NCBI GenBank assembly: GCA_041743835.1
Contig: JBGTLW010000227.1
Span: forward strand, 1-13,323
DNA from: JBGTLW01 sp041743835
Lineage (GTDB): Bacteria > Planctomycetota > Phycisphaerae > Phycisphaerales > Phycisphaeraceae
Reading direction: 5' to 3'
Length of the DNA stretch: 13,323 nucleotides
Shown here one piece after another: positions 1 through 7,405 of the stretch; within the stretch, counting starts at the first letter, position 1, and each line of letters begins with the position of its first letter. The notes below the pieces were generated by a model, which worked only from the letters and a program-made list of their open reading frames with translations, did no database searches and had not been told where the DNA came from. Position numbers and translations under genes: made by a program.

Positions 1-482
<482 letters not shown>

Positions 483-705
483 CCGACCCACGACCCATCC
501 CAAACGACACACTCAAAAGTGTCGTCACGGACGGTTGACGGGTTGGACCAGGCACCCACTAACGCAATGTTCTCAATTGACATCACACAACCGCCCAACA
601 TCATCCCTCCCCCGGTTCACACCGCAGGAGCATGGCAAGGGCACAAAATCACTAGACCTAACCACGACTATCAAGTCGGGCGCGCCCTAACCGGCACGCC
701 CGGCC
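483..705 (+). other. 23S-5S internal transcribed spacer, no tRNA
   Basis: This 223-nt spacer separates the two rRNA genes. I looked for a tRNA and found none: one GGTTCACACC string at 615-624 resembles a T-loop but has no complementary stem. A 10-bp palindrome, GGGCGCGCCC, is at 678-687. An open frame running through the spacer and 5S has no codon or family support. The spacer presumably holds processing signals for 23S and 5S maturation. Confidence 0.8.
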
Positions 706-817
706 TTGTCGGTGACCATAGTGTTGGGGTCACACCCGTTCCCATACCGAACACGGCCGTTAAGCCCAGCACGCCGATGATACTGCCTCTGCGGGAAAGT
801 AGGTCATCGCCGACTTT
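706..817 (+). rRNA. 5S ribosomal RNA
   Basis: The order of conserved blocks matches bacterial 5S rRNA: GACCATAG near the start (714-721), a CCGAACACGG loop segment, AAGCCC, then GGAAAGTAGGTC near the end. Helix I can form between GTCGGTG (708-714) and the 3' segment CGCCGAC (808-814). I fixed the ends by lining up CCATAG and helix I with the E. coli molecule, so both could be off by 1-3 nt. It is the last gene of the rRNA operon. Confidence 0.95.
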
Positions 818-821
818 GACG

Positions 822-856
822 ACCCCGGTACCCTAAAGGTGCCGGGGTTGTCTTTT
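822..856 (+). terminator. Intrinsic terminator of the rRNA operon
   Basis: An 11-bp stem (822-832 with 838-848, one G-U pair) closes a 5-nt loop, CTAAA, and is followed by TGTCTTTT. It starts 5 nt after the 5S gene and is the strongest terminator in the window. Confidence 0.93.
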
Positions 857-1060
857 ATATACACCCCGCACCCCGCATGACGAACCAACCCGCACTGCGG
901 AACCTAACACAGGCGCAGCGGACCCGAAAAGGCTGTGCCCATTCGTATCCCGTTTTGCGTGTTGTTCCCCGCAATCCCATGTGTGCTGTGGCCCTGACCT
1001 ACAGCACAATCCACCAAAATCATTATCATTGACTCTTTCCCCTTGCGGGCGGAGTGATCC
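857..1060 (+). promoter_or_regulatory. guaA upstream region, possible promoter
   Basis: This 204-nt gap lies between the rRNA terminator and guaA. A candidate -10 box, TATCAT, is at 1024-1029 and would give a leader of about 25 nt. I see no good -35 box at 16-18 nt. GGAG at 1051-1054 is a Shine-Dalgarno sequence 6 nt before the guaA ATG. I recognise no guanine-type riboswitch fold. A short direct repeat (CACCCCG twice, 862-875) looks trivial. Confidence 0.35.
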
Positions 1061-2683
1061 ATGACCATGACCTATTCTCAAGACGCTCACGCGGCAACCG
1101 CGGCCGCGATCGCAGACCTGCCCGAGCATGTCCGTGGCCAGGTTGTCCCCATCGTGGACTTCGGCTCTCAGTACGTCCAACTCATCGCACGCCGGGTCCG
1201 CGAGGCGGGCGTCTATTCCATGCTCGTCGGGCCAAGCGTCAGCGTCGAGCAACTCGCCGCCCTCGGGCCCAAGGGCATCATCCTCTCCGGCGGGCCCTCC
1301 TCGGTGTATGAAGCGGGCGCTCCGACCTGTGACCCCCGGCTGTTTGAGCTGGGCGTGCCCGTGCTGGGCATCTGCTACGGCATGCAGATCGGCAGCCAGT
1401 TGCTCGGGGCCGAGGTGAAAAACGCCGCCGCACGAGAGTATGGCCGGGTCCAGCTACACCTCGAAGACACCACGGACCTTCTCCACGGCGTACCCGAACA
1501 AACCACCGCGTGGATGAGTCACGGCGACCAGGTCAACAGCCTGCCCACGGATTTCGTCCCGCTGGCCACCACCCCGAGCTGCCCATTCGCGGCTGTGCGT
1601 CACAAAACCAAGCCCTTCTATGGTGTGCAGTTCCACCCGGAAGTCACCCACACGCCGCACGGCCGAGACATCCTCTCCAACTTCCTCTTTGGCATCTGCA
1701 AGTGCTCGGGGAATTGGCGGATGGTGGATTACCTCGAAGCCGAGTCCAATCGCATCCGCGAACAGGTCGGAGACGCCCGCGTGATCTGCGGTTTGTCCGG
1801 CGGGGTCGATTCCTCCGTCGTCGCTGCGATGCTGCATCGGGCCATCGGTAATCAGCTCACCTGCATCTTCGTTGACAACGGCCTGCTGCGCAAGGGTGAG
1901 CGAGAATTGGTCGAGTCCACGTTCCGCGACCACTTTGATATCGACCTCCGCGTCGTCGATGCCGAGGCCGAGTTCCTCAGCGACCTTGCCGGGATCACCG
2001 ACCCGCAAGAGAAGCGCACACGCATCGGGCACCGCTTCATCGATATCTTCAAGAAGGAAGCGCAGAGCCTCCGCTCCGCCGGCGTTGTGCCTAAGTTCCT
2101 GGCTCAGGGCACGCTGTACCCCGACGTCATCGAGTCCGGCCACGGCTACGCGGGCACCGCTGCAAACATCAAGCTCCACCACAACGTCGGTGGACTGCCT
2201 GCTGAACTGGGCTTTGACCTGGTTGAGCCATTGCGCACCCTGTTCAAAGATGAGGTCCGCCAACTCGGGACCGTGCTGGGGCTGCCCGAGCACATGGTCT
2301 GGCGTCACCCCTTCCCCGGCCCGGGGCTGGCGGTCCGCATCCTCGGCGAGGTGACACGCCCGCAGCTCGATCTGCTCCGGGATGCCGACGAGATCCTCCT
2401 CGAAGAGATCGTGGCCAGCAACCTGTATCGCAAGACCAGCCAGGTCTTCGCGGTGCTGCTGCCGGTCAAGGCGGTCGGCGTCATGGGCGACGGGCGGACC
2501 CACGAGCAGGTCGTCGCGGTCCGGGCGGTGGAGACGCAGGACTTCATGACCGCGGACTGGGCCCGCATCCCGTTCGATGTGTTGGCGACGATCAGCAACC
2601 GCATCATCAATGAGGTGCGTGGCGTGAATCGTGTCTGCTACGACATCTCCAGCAAGCCCCCCGCGACCATCGAGTGGGAGTAA
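1061..2683 (+). CDS. guaA: GMP synthase (glutamine-hydrolysing)
   Basis: Cytosolic enzyme that aminates XMP to GMP using glutamine and ATP, the last step of de novo GMP synthesis. The 540-residue product has the standard order. A class I glutamine amidotransferase covers about 29-215, with the Cys105 nucleophile in GICYGMQ and His192/Glu194 in FHPEVTH. An ATP-pyrophosphatase follows, with P-loop LSGGVDSS at 245-252. The C-terminal dimerisation domain ends in the family signature PPATIEWE. The start is supported by GGAG 6 nt upstream. It adds an N-terminal tail of about 28 residues before VPIVDFGSQ, slightly longer than usual (family about 510-525). It sits alone after the rRNA operon terminator; the next gene follows at 60 bp on the same strand. 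Confidence 0.97.
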   Translation: MTMTYSQDAHAATAAAIADLPEHVRGQVVPIVDFGSQYVQLIARRVREAGVYSMLVGPSVSVEQLAALGPKGIILSGGPSSVYEAGAPTCDPRLFELGVPVLGICYGMQIGSQLLGAEVKNAAAREYGRVQLHLEDTTDLLHGVPEQTTAWMSHGDQVNSLPTDFVPLATTPSCPFAAVRHKTKPFYGVQFHPEVTHTPHGRDILSNFLFGICKCSGNWRMVDYLEAESNRIREQVGDARVICGLSGGVDSSVVAAMLHRAIGNQLTCIFVDNGLLRKGERELVESTFRDHFDIDLRVVDAEAEFLSDLAGITDPQEKRTRIGHRFIDIFKKEAQSLRSAGVVPKFLAQGTLYPDVIESGHGYAGTAANIKLHHNVGGLPAELGFDLVEPLRTLFKDEVRQLGTVLGLPEHMVWRHPFPGPGLAVRILGEVTRPQLDLLRDADEILLEEIVASNLYRKTSQVFAVLLPVKAVGVMGDGRTHEQVVAVRAVETQDFMTADWARIPFDVLATISNRIINEVRGVNRVCYDISSKPPATIEWE

Positions 2684-2704
2684 CACCGGGCCGATCGTCG
2701 CCGG

Positions 2705-2743
2705 TATGATTCGCACCAGGATCGACCCGACCAGGAGCACGCC
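2705..2743 (+). promoter_or_regulatory. Possible -10 box and RBS before the 2744 gene
   Basis: TATGAT at 2705-2710 could be a -10 box within the 60-bp gap after guaA. AGGAG at 2733-2737 lies 6 nt before the GTG at 2744 and supports that start. No clear -35 box is visible, so read-through from guaA is equally possible. Confidence 0.4.
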
Positions 2744-3826
2744 GTGAGCCATTGGTACGACCGCATCGTTGGGGCCTTGGAAGCGCAGGGGTTCAAGCAT
2801 CTGACGCTGTCGGCAGGTGATGGCAGGCTGCTGATCACCGAGCACGGCTCGCGGGTGCTTGCCTGTGAGTTGCCGGGCATCGAAGGCAATCTGTTTTTCC
2901 ACCCGCCTTTCATGGAAGATGCCACAACCCGCAAGGGCGTGGCCGGCGGCGACCGCCTATGGATCGCCCCGGAAGTGGGGTGGTTCTGGCCATCGCTGGA
3001 CGAGGCCCGGCAAACGCCCAAGGAATCTGCACGCACGCCCGGGTCCATCGATCCGGGGTATTACGGCATCACCGAGCAGGACGCGGGCCGCGTCGTCATG
3101 GACAACCGTGTGGACGTGACCGATGTGCGTGACGGGAAACGGCTGGGGATGTATGTCACCCGCGAGTTCCGCCTCATCGAGGCCCCGGATCAATCAGCCG
3201 AGTCCGGTGACTTGAGCCGCATCAGCTTCGCCATCACCCAGAGCGTGACCTGGGCCGATCAGACTTCCGATGAAGGCGCCGTGGTGGGTTGCTGGGACAT
3301 CCTGCAGGTGCCGGGCACACCCGACCACCCCGGCACACTCATCTGCCCGACCACCCGCCGCGTCGAGCCAACCAGCTACTACGACCCGTTCGGCGATCGG
3401 CACGTCGCGGTGGATAATGACCGCGTGCGGTTCCTCATCGACGGCGACCGGCGGATCAAGATGGGAATCCCAGCCGACGCGACCACCGGCCGCATGGCGT
3501 ACTACCGCCAGCACGACCTGACCTCCTCGCTCATCGTCCGAGTGTTCGCGGCCCTGCCCGGCGAGCCCTACTGCGACATCCCGCGCGATGCACCCGACGA
3601 ACAACGGCTGGGCGGCGACGCGCTCCAGGCCTACAACGACGACGCAACCGCCTTCGAGGGCACGACCTTCGGCGAGATGGAATACCACGACCCGTGCCTC
3701 ATCGCTGGCAAGGCTCCGTTCAAGCGTACCGGCACGAGCGTGACGCATGTGCTGACCGGGCCGGATGACGCCATCAAACGTACCGGCCGAGAGCTGCTGG
3801 GTGTTGAGATCGAAGCGATCTCCTGA
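2744..3826 (+). CDS. Conserved hypothetical protein, possible galactose-mutarotase-like fold
   Basis: Function unknown. The 360-residue product has no signal peptide or membrane segment, so it is probably cytosolic. The sequence reads as a beta-rich protein. Landmarks are an N-terminal strand region (GDGRLLITEHGSRVLACEL, 25-43), GGDRLWIAPE at 68-77, and a C-terminal LQAYNDD (294-300) followed by FGEMEYHDP (309-317). That combination recalls uncharacterised DUF families related to aldose 1-epimerases/galactose mutarotases. This is a resemblance from memory, and I cannot name the Pfam entry with confidence. The GTG start is chosen for the AGGAG 6 nt upstream. It is codirectional with guaA, but a functional link is not evident. 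If the fold call holds, a sugar or sugar-phosphate ligand is likely. Confidence 0.8.
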   Translation: MSHWYDRIVGALEAQGFKHLTLSAGDGRLLITEHGSRVLACELPGIEGNLFFHPPFMEDATTRKGVAGGDRLWIAPEVGWFWPSLDEARQTPKESARTPGSIDPGYYGITEQDAGRVVMDNRVDVTDVRDGKRLGMYVTREFRLIEAPDQSAESGDLSRISFAITQSVTWADQTSDEGAVVGCWDILQVPGTPDHPGTLICPTTRRVEPTSYYDPFGDRHVAVDNDRVRFLIDGDRRIKMGIPADATTGRMAYYRQHDLTSSLIVRVFAALPGEPYCDIPRDAPDEQRLGGDALQAYNDDATAFEGTTFGEMEYHDPCLIAGKAPFKRTGTSVTHVLTGPDDAIKRTGRELLGVEIEAIS

Positions 3827-3843
3827 TCGTTGTTGGTAAGTAT

Positions 3844-3968
3844 GCGGAGACGCAGAGGGGCACCGACGCGGAAAAAACTGCATCACGCCGCGCATTCCTG
3901 ACGGCGAAACATCGCGGTCGGGCACGAGCACGACAACAGCGTCACCAGTCGATCCCGTGACTCTGCGT
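3844..3968. repeat. Intergenic inverted repeat with CGCAGAG/GCGGAGA words
   Basis: This 150-bp gap lies between two convergent genes. An 8-bp inverted repeat is formed by ACGCAGAG (3850-3857) and CTCTGCGT (3961-3968). The left side also carries GCGGAGA (3844-3850) and GACGCGGA (3865-3872). Both of these words recur in the repeat at 10659-10773. No gene is supported here, and there is no T-rich terminator tail. Confidence 0.45.
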
Positions 3969-3976
3969 TCCAATGC

Positions 3977-4693
3977 TCAATGGCTCGGCAGCAGGATGGT
4001 CCCGCCGTTCTCGTATTCTCTGGCCCCCGTGATGCAGTCGCGGATGACGGCCGCGACTTCGGCGGGGTCCAGCGTATTCTCGGTGGGGATCGCTTTCTCT
4101 GAGAAACTAGCACGCAGCATCGGGGTCTCCACCGCGCCGGGCGCGACAGCCACCGCCTTGAGATTGATCCGCTGGCCCTCGTCCGCGGTCGCCTTCGTGA
4201 AGATGTTGACCGCGGCCTTGGCGGCTCCGTACACGTTGAAACCGGTGAAGGGATCGACGCTGGCCATGGAGGAGACATTCACGATCGTGCCGCGCTTCTG
4301 CTGCTTGAATGTCGGCCAGGCGGCCCGGGTGATGAACACCACGCTGTCCAGGTTCACCGCGAGGCAGTGGCGGTAGGCGTCGGTCTCCAGCCGGGCGATC
4401 GGGCCCAGCAGCGCGACGCCAGCAATGTTGGCGATCGCATCGATCCGGCCAAAATGACCGAGCGCCTCACTGATGAGCCCCTGTACCGCGACCTCGGATG
4501 AGACGTCGGCCGGGTAAATCAGCAGTTGTGCCTGGGGCGATTCTTCAAGCACCATCGAGGCGGTTTCGGAGAGCTTTTCGGCTGTGCGTCCCGCGAGCAC
4601 GCAGGCGTAGCCCGCCTCGGCCAGGAGCAGGGCGGCGCTGCGGCCGATGCCGCTCCCGGCGCCGGTGATGATGACGGTAGGTTGGTCGGTCAT
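3977..4693 (-). CDS. Short-chain dehydrogenase/reductase (SDR), substrate unknown
   Basis: Soluble NAD(P)-dependent oxidoreductase of the classical SDR family, 238 residues, a normal length. Visible motifs are the cofactor loop TGAGSGIG at 10-17, Asp63 in PADV, NIAG at 89-92, and the full catalytic tetrad Asn114, Ser142, Tyr155 and Lys159 (YGAAK). The motif PGAVETPM at 185-192 is also typical. The sequence does not reveal the substrate. I start at 4693 because the Rossmann fold begins right there (MTDQPTVIITG) and AAGGAAG lies 11 nt upstream. An open frame extends to 4855, but it would add 54 residues without family support and would overlap the divergent protease gene. It is transcribed away from that gene across a 124-bp gap. 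Confidence 0.93.
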   Translation of the reverse strand: MTDQPTVIITGAGSGIGRSAALLLAEAGYACVLAGRTAEKLSETASMVLEESPQAQLLIYPADVSSEVAVQGLISEALGHFGRIDAIANIAGVALLGPIARLETDAYRHCLAVNLDSVVFITRAAWPTFKQQKRGTIVNVSSMASVDPFTGFNVYGAAKAAVNIFTKATADEGQRINLKAVAVAPGAVETPMLRASFSEKAIPTENTLDPAEVAAVIRDCITGAREYENGGTILLPSH

Positions 4694-4804
4694 GGTCGGG
4701 CAGTCTTCCTTGGGGGTCGGTGGGCACCCCGTCAATTTGCAGGCCGTATCCCCGGTCTTTGCCCCAATGGTAGGCAGATGGAAACCCCCGTGCGTTAATC
4801 TGCG

Positions 4805-4817
4805 TATAGTTGTGGCC
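4805..4817 (+). promoter_or_regulatory. Candidate -10 box giving a leaderless protease mRNA
   Basis: TATAGT at 4805-4810 lies 7 nt before the ATG at 4818, so transcription would begin at or next to the start codon. There is no Shine-Dalgarno sequence and no clear -35 box. Confidence 0.5.
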
Positions 4818-5585
4818 ATGATGCCACAACGCCAAGGCTCGTTGCACCTTTTCACCCTCTTTGGGATCGATGTCTTTATCCACTGGACGTGGTTTGTGGT
4901 GGCGTACTTCTTCTACAACAGCCGCGGCATTTTTGGTGAGGGCTGGCTGTTCATCATCACGTACGGCGGGCTGTTCGGGATTGTGCTGATGCACGAGTTC
5001 GGGCATGCGCTCGCGTGCCGGTCGGTCGGCGGGCGGGCGAAGGAGATCGTGCTCTGGCCGCTGGGTGGCGTGGCGTATGTGGAGCCGCCGCAGCGCCCCG
5101 GCGCGGTGCTGTGGTCGATCATCGCTGGGCCGTTGGTGAATGTGGTGCTGGTGCCGATCACCTTTGCGGTTTTGCTTGCCGCGGGGCCGTGGCTGCCAGC
5201 CGGTTCTCCATGGCTGCGTGTGATTGAGACGTTCGCGTACATCAATCTGGTGCTGCTGGTGTTCAACATGCTGCCGATCTACCCGCTTGACGGCGGGCAG
5301 ACGCTCTGGGCGATCCTGTGGTTCTTCCTTGGCCGGGGCAAAGGCCTCAAGGTCGCCTCGACGATCGGGCTGTGCATCGCGGTATTCGTGATCGTGTTGC
5401 TGGTGGTAAGCGGCAGCGTGCTCAAGGGGAACTTCATGCTGTTCCTGATCGCGCTGTTTGTCGCGTGGCAGGCGTGGCAGGGGCGGCAGGCGGCCGAGTT
5501 GATGATCCGAGCCGATGATGGTTCGTGGGACAGAGTGCGCGAGCTGGCGCGAAAAATAGCGGAGGAGCGCCGGCAGCAGGAATAG
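4818..5585 (+). CDS. Site-2 protease family (M50) membrane zinc metalloprotease
   Basis: Integral inner-membrane metalloprotease of 255 residues. Family members cleave substrates within or near the membrane; the substrate here is unknown. The zinc site is complete: HEFGH at 59-63 (His59, Glu60, His63) and the second motif NMLPIYPLDGG at 150-160, where Asp158 is the third ligand. Hydrophobic segments lie near 12-32, 43-67, 97-121, 135-155, 182-200 and 206-220. The C-terminus is a charged cytosolic-type tail (RELARKIAEERRQQE). No PDZ or CBS domain is present, so this is the compact form. The start at 4818 (or the adjacent ATG at 4821) is placed where similarity to the family begins. The frame is open back to 4647, but that part overlaps the divergent SDR gene. 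Confidence 0.93.
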   Translation: MMPQRQGSLHLFTLFGIDVFIHWTWFVVAYFFYNSRGIFGEGWLFIITYGGLFGIVLMHEFGHALACRSVGGRAKEIVLWPLGGVAYVEPPQRPGAVLWSIIAGPLVNVVLVPITFAVLLAAGPWLPAGSPWLRVIETFAYINLVLLVFNMLPIYPLDGGQTLWAILWFFLGRGKGLKVASTIGLCIAVFVIVLLVVSGSVLKGNFMLFLIALFVAWQAWQGRQAAELMIRADDGSWDRVRELARKIAEERRQQE

Positions 5586-5621
5586 TCACTCGCTGGATCG
5601 CATCTAGAAGCACCATCATCC

Positions 5622-5716
5622 GAGCCGTCGCGTCCCCGCGACGGGGCGAGCATCGCTCGCTCATCGCTCGCTTTGATGCCGACGGAGTCGGCCCCGCCTC
5701 GGGGACGAGGCGGCTC
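5622..5716. repeat. Hairpin cluster between convergent genes, possible bidirectional terminator
   Basis: The 158-bp gap between the protease and mqnE holds three perfect hairpins. They are an 8-bp stem with loop TCCC (5625-5644), a 6-bp stem with loop GGA (5678-5692), and an 8-bp stem with loop GGGA (5694-5713). An exact tandem of CATCGCTCGCT lies at 5651-5661 and 5662-5672. GAGCCG (5622-5627) can also pair with CGGCTC (5711-5716) to enclose the set. No T-tract follows on either strand, so a terminator role is only inferred from the convergent context. Confidence 0.6.
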
Positions 5717-5743
5717 TGTGACCCCTCATTTTGCGGCGACACG

Positions 5744-6895
5744 CTACACCGTCACCGGCTCCTGCACCGACCACTGCGACCCATCCCGGATCACTCGGCG
5801 GTAGATCGTGTCGCGTTCGACCGGCTCGTAACCCGCCTCGATGATCGCCCGCCGCAGCACCGGCACGGTCACCTCCTGGTTGTTGCCCGTCCCGCCGACC
5901 TTGGTGATGTCGTACCACACGACCGTGCCATCCACATCATCCACGCCGAAGTCCAGACTCACCTGCGTCATCGGCAGGGTCTGCATGATCCAGAAGCACT
6001 TGACGTGGTCGAAGTTGTCCAGGATCAGCCGCGACACCGCGAGCATCTTGAGGTTGTCCAGCCCGCTCGGGCCGGGCAGGTGCTCCAACGCCGAGCCGTC
6101 GGGGAAGAAGGGCAGGGGGATGATGGTCTGGAAGCGGCCGGGCAGCCCCTCACGGATCGCTCGGTCCTGTTCCTCGCGCAGCAGCATGAAGTGGTGGACG
6201 CGGTCTTCGAGCGACTCGATGTGGCCATAGAGCATGGTCGCGTTCGACATCAGGCCAAGCTCATGCGCGACCTCGTGTACCTCAAGCCATTGATCCGAGC
6301 GTATCTTCCCCTTGAACGCCTCATCGTGGACGCGGTCGTCGAAGACCTCCGCCCCGCCCCCGGGGTGCGAGCCCAGCCCCGCGTCGATCAGGTCGCGCAG
6401 CACCGCACGGATACCCTCGCGCCCGTCCTTGCCGCGCTTGGAGATGCGGGCAAGGTGGACAATCTCTACCGCGGTGAATGCCTTGATGTGGACCCTTGGC
6501 GCGACTTCGCGGATGGTGCGGAGCATGTCGGTGTAGTAGTCGAACGGCAGGTAGGGGTGCAGCCCGCCGACGATGTGCATCTCTGTGGCTCCGCCGGCCG
6601 CGGCTTCCCGCGCGATCGTGGCGATGCGGTCCAGGTCGTACTCGTAGGCCCCCGCGTCCCCGCGCTTGCGGTGGAACTCGCAGAAGCTGCACGACAGGGC
6701 ACAGATGTTGGAGTAGTTCATGTGCCGGTTGACGTTGTAGTACGTCGTTCGGCCGTGCTTGGCGAGGCGCACGCTGTGCGCGAGCTCGCCCAGCGTCCAC
6801 ACATCGTTGGAGCGGAGCATCGCCAGGCAGTCGGCCGCGTCGAGCCGTTCACCGGCGTGGACCTTGTCGATGATGGGTTCTAGTGTGGAGGCCAT
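5744..6895 (-). CDS. mqnE: Aminofutalosine synthase, radical SAM (MqnE)
   Basis: Radical SAM enzyme of the futalosine route to menaquinone. It joins the chorismate-derived enolpyruvyl-benzoate to SAM's adenosine to make aminofutalosine. The product has 383 residues. The 4Fe-4S cluster motif CxxxCxxC is Cys65, Cys69 and Cys72 in NICALSCSFC. The MqnE-typical blocks VGGLHPYLPFDYY, HIKAFTAVEI, GSHPGGGAE (175-183), NATMLYGHIE and DDVDGTVV follow in order. They separate it from its paralogue MqnC. A charged insert, SKRGKDGREG, lies at about 152-161. I start at 6895 (MASTLEP) rather than 6925, because TATCAT lies 8 nt upstream and the longer form overlaps the divergent promoter. No other mqn gene is in the window. 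Confidence 0.93.
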   Translation of the reverse strand: MASTLEPIIDKVHAGERLDAADCLAMLRSNDVWTLGELAHSVRLAKHGRTTYYNVNRHMNYSNICALSCSFCEFHRKRGDAGAYEYDLDRIATIAREAAAGGATEMHIVGGLHPYLPFDYYTDMLRTIREVAPRVHIKAFTAVEIVHLARISKRGKDGREGIRAVLRDLIDAGLGSHPGGGAEVFDDRVHDEAFKGKIRSDQWLEVHEVAHELGLMSNATMLYGHIESLEDRVHHFMLLREEQDRAIREGLPGRFQTIIPLPFFPDGSALEHLPGPSGLDNLKMLAVSRLILDNFDHVKCFWIMQTLPMTQVSLDFGVDDVDGTVVWYDITKVGGTGNNQEVTVPVLRRAIIEAGYEPVERDTIYRRVIRDGSQWSVQEPVTV

Positions 6896-6903
6896 GTTGA
6901 GCA

Positions 6904-6909
6904 ATGATA
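6904..6909 (-). promoter_or_regulatory. Candidate -10 box of mqnE
   Basis: On the minus strand TATCAT ends 8 nt before the mqnE ATG. The hexamer at -35 distance (17 nt) is CTGTAA, a weak match that overlaps the acpS -35 box. No Shine-Dalgarno sequence is visible, so a leaderless or nearly leaderless mRNA is inferred. Confidence 0.45.
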
Positions 6910-6925
6910 GCTCGCCGGGACGCAC

Positions 6926-6954
6926 TTTACAGACCGCCGGTCGGCAGCGACACT
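6926..6954 (+). promoter_or_regulatory. Candidate sigma-70-type promoter of acpS
   Basis: TTTACA (6926-6931), a 17-nt spacer and GACACT (6949-6954) are followed after 6 nt by the acpS ATG at 6961. The -35 box and spacing are good, while the -10 box lacks the first T. Initiation 7 nt after the -10 box would fall on the start codon. There is no Shine-Dalgarno sequence. Confidence 0.5.
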
Positions 6955-6960
6955 GCCCGG

Positions 6961-7353
6961 ATGCCCATCCTCGGCCACGGGATTGACCTTGTCGAAGTTG
7001 CCCGCATCCAGCGGATGCTTGTGGAGCACGACGACCGCTTCCTGACGCGCTGCTTCACAGCCGATGAGCGGGCGTATTGTGCCGCGAACCCCGCACGCAT
7101 GGCTGAGCACCTCGCGGGGCGATTTGCAGCGAAAGAGGCGGTGCTCAAGGTGCTGGGCACCGGGTGGAGCGGGGGGATCGCGTGGACAGATGTGGAGGTG
7201 GTGCGCCAGGCATCGGGCAAGCCCGGGGTTCGGCTCCACGGCATCGCGGCCCGTGTGGCACGAGATATGGCGATCGGGCAGGTCCTCCTGAGCATCAGCC
7301 ACACCCAGACGCACGCCATGGCCAGCGCGATCGGGGTGTCGGACCCGTTGTGA
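6961..7353 (+). CDS. acpS: Holo-[acyl-carrier-protein] synthase
   Basis: Cytosolic phosphopantetheinyl transferase that moves 4'-phosphopantetheine from CoA to apo-acyl carrier protein, activating fatty acid synthesis. At 130 residues it has the usual AcpS length. The N-terminal GHGIDLVEV carries the magnesium ligand Asp9. The second signature, GRFAAKEAVLKVLG (53-66), carries Glu59, and SISHT (111-115) is the conserved C-terminal block. I start at 6961 (MPILGHGID) because AcpS proteins begin just before the GxD motif. The frame is open back to 6904, but that would run across the divergent promoter. It is divergent from mqnE by 65 bp and followed by a membrane protein gene after 52 bp. Confidence 0.95.
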   Translation: MPILGHGIDLVEVARIQRMLVEHDDRFLTRCFTADERAYCAANPARMAEHLAGRFAAKEAVLKVLGTGWSGGIAWTDVEVVRQASGKPGVRLHGIAARVARDMAIGQVLLSISHTQTHAMASAIGVSDPL

Positions 7354-7393
7354 ATCTGGAGTGGCATCGGGTTCCTCCGCGGGCTTCTGCGGG

Positions 7394-7405
7394 TACACTT
7401 GAGTT
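7394..7405 (+). promoter_or_regulatory. Candidate -10 box for a leaderless GTG start
   Basis: TACACT (7394-7399) lies 6 nt before the GTG at 7406. No Shine-Dalgarno sequence is present, and the -35 position holds only a weak GTTCCT. Confidence 0.4.

Noticed and set aside
600..640. Possible tRNA T-loop (GGTTCACACC) in the 23S-5S spacer
   Set aside because: No paired T stem, anticodon arm or acceptor stem can be built around it.
877..1032. 51-codon frame starting MTNQPALRNL between the rRNA terminator and guaA
   Set aside because: No Shine-Dalgarno site or -10 box at its start, unremarkable composition, and it overlaps the likely guaA promoter.
1454..2902. 482-codon antisense frame over guaA
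   Set aside because: A long antisense frame is expected in GC-rich DNA; guaA on the other strand is certain, and the frame runs into the start of the next gene.
3194..3973. 259-codon minus-strand frame under the 2744 gene
   Set aside because: Mostly a shadow of the plus-strand gene, ending in the repeat-bearing gap; no family features.
4694..4855. N-terminal extension of the SDR gene to 4855
   Set aside because: It would overlap the protease gene, adds a tail with no family match, and an RBS-supported ATG exists at 4693.
5525..6883. 452-codon plus-strand frame under mqnE
   Set aside because: Antisense shadow of mqnE, whose cluster cysteines and family blocks are clear; the hairpin gap lies at its start.
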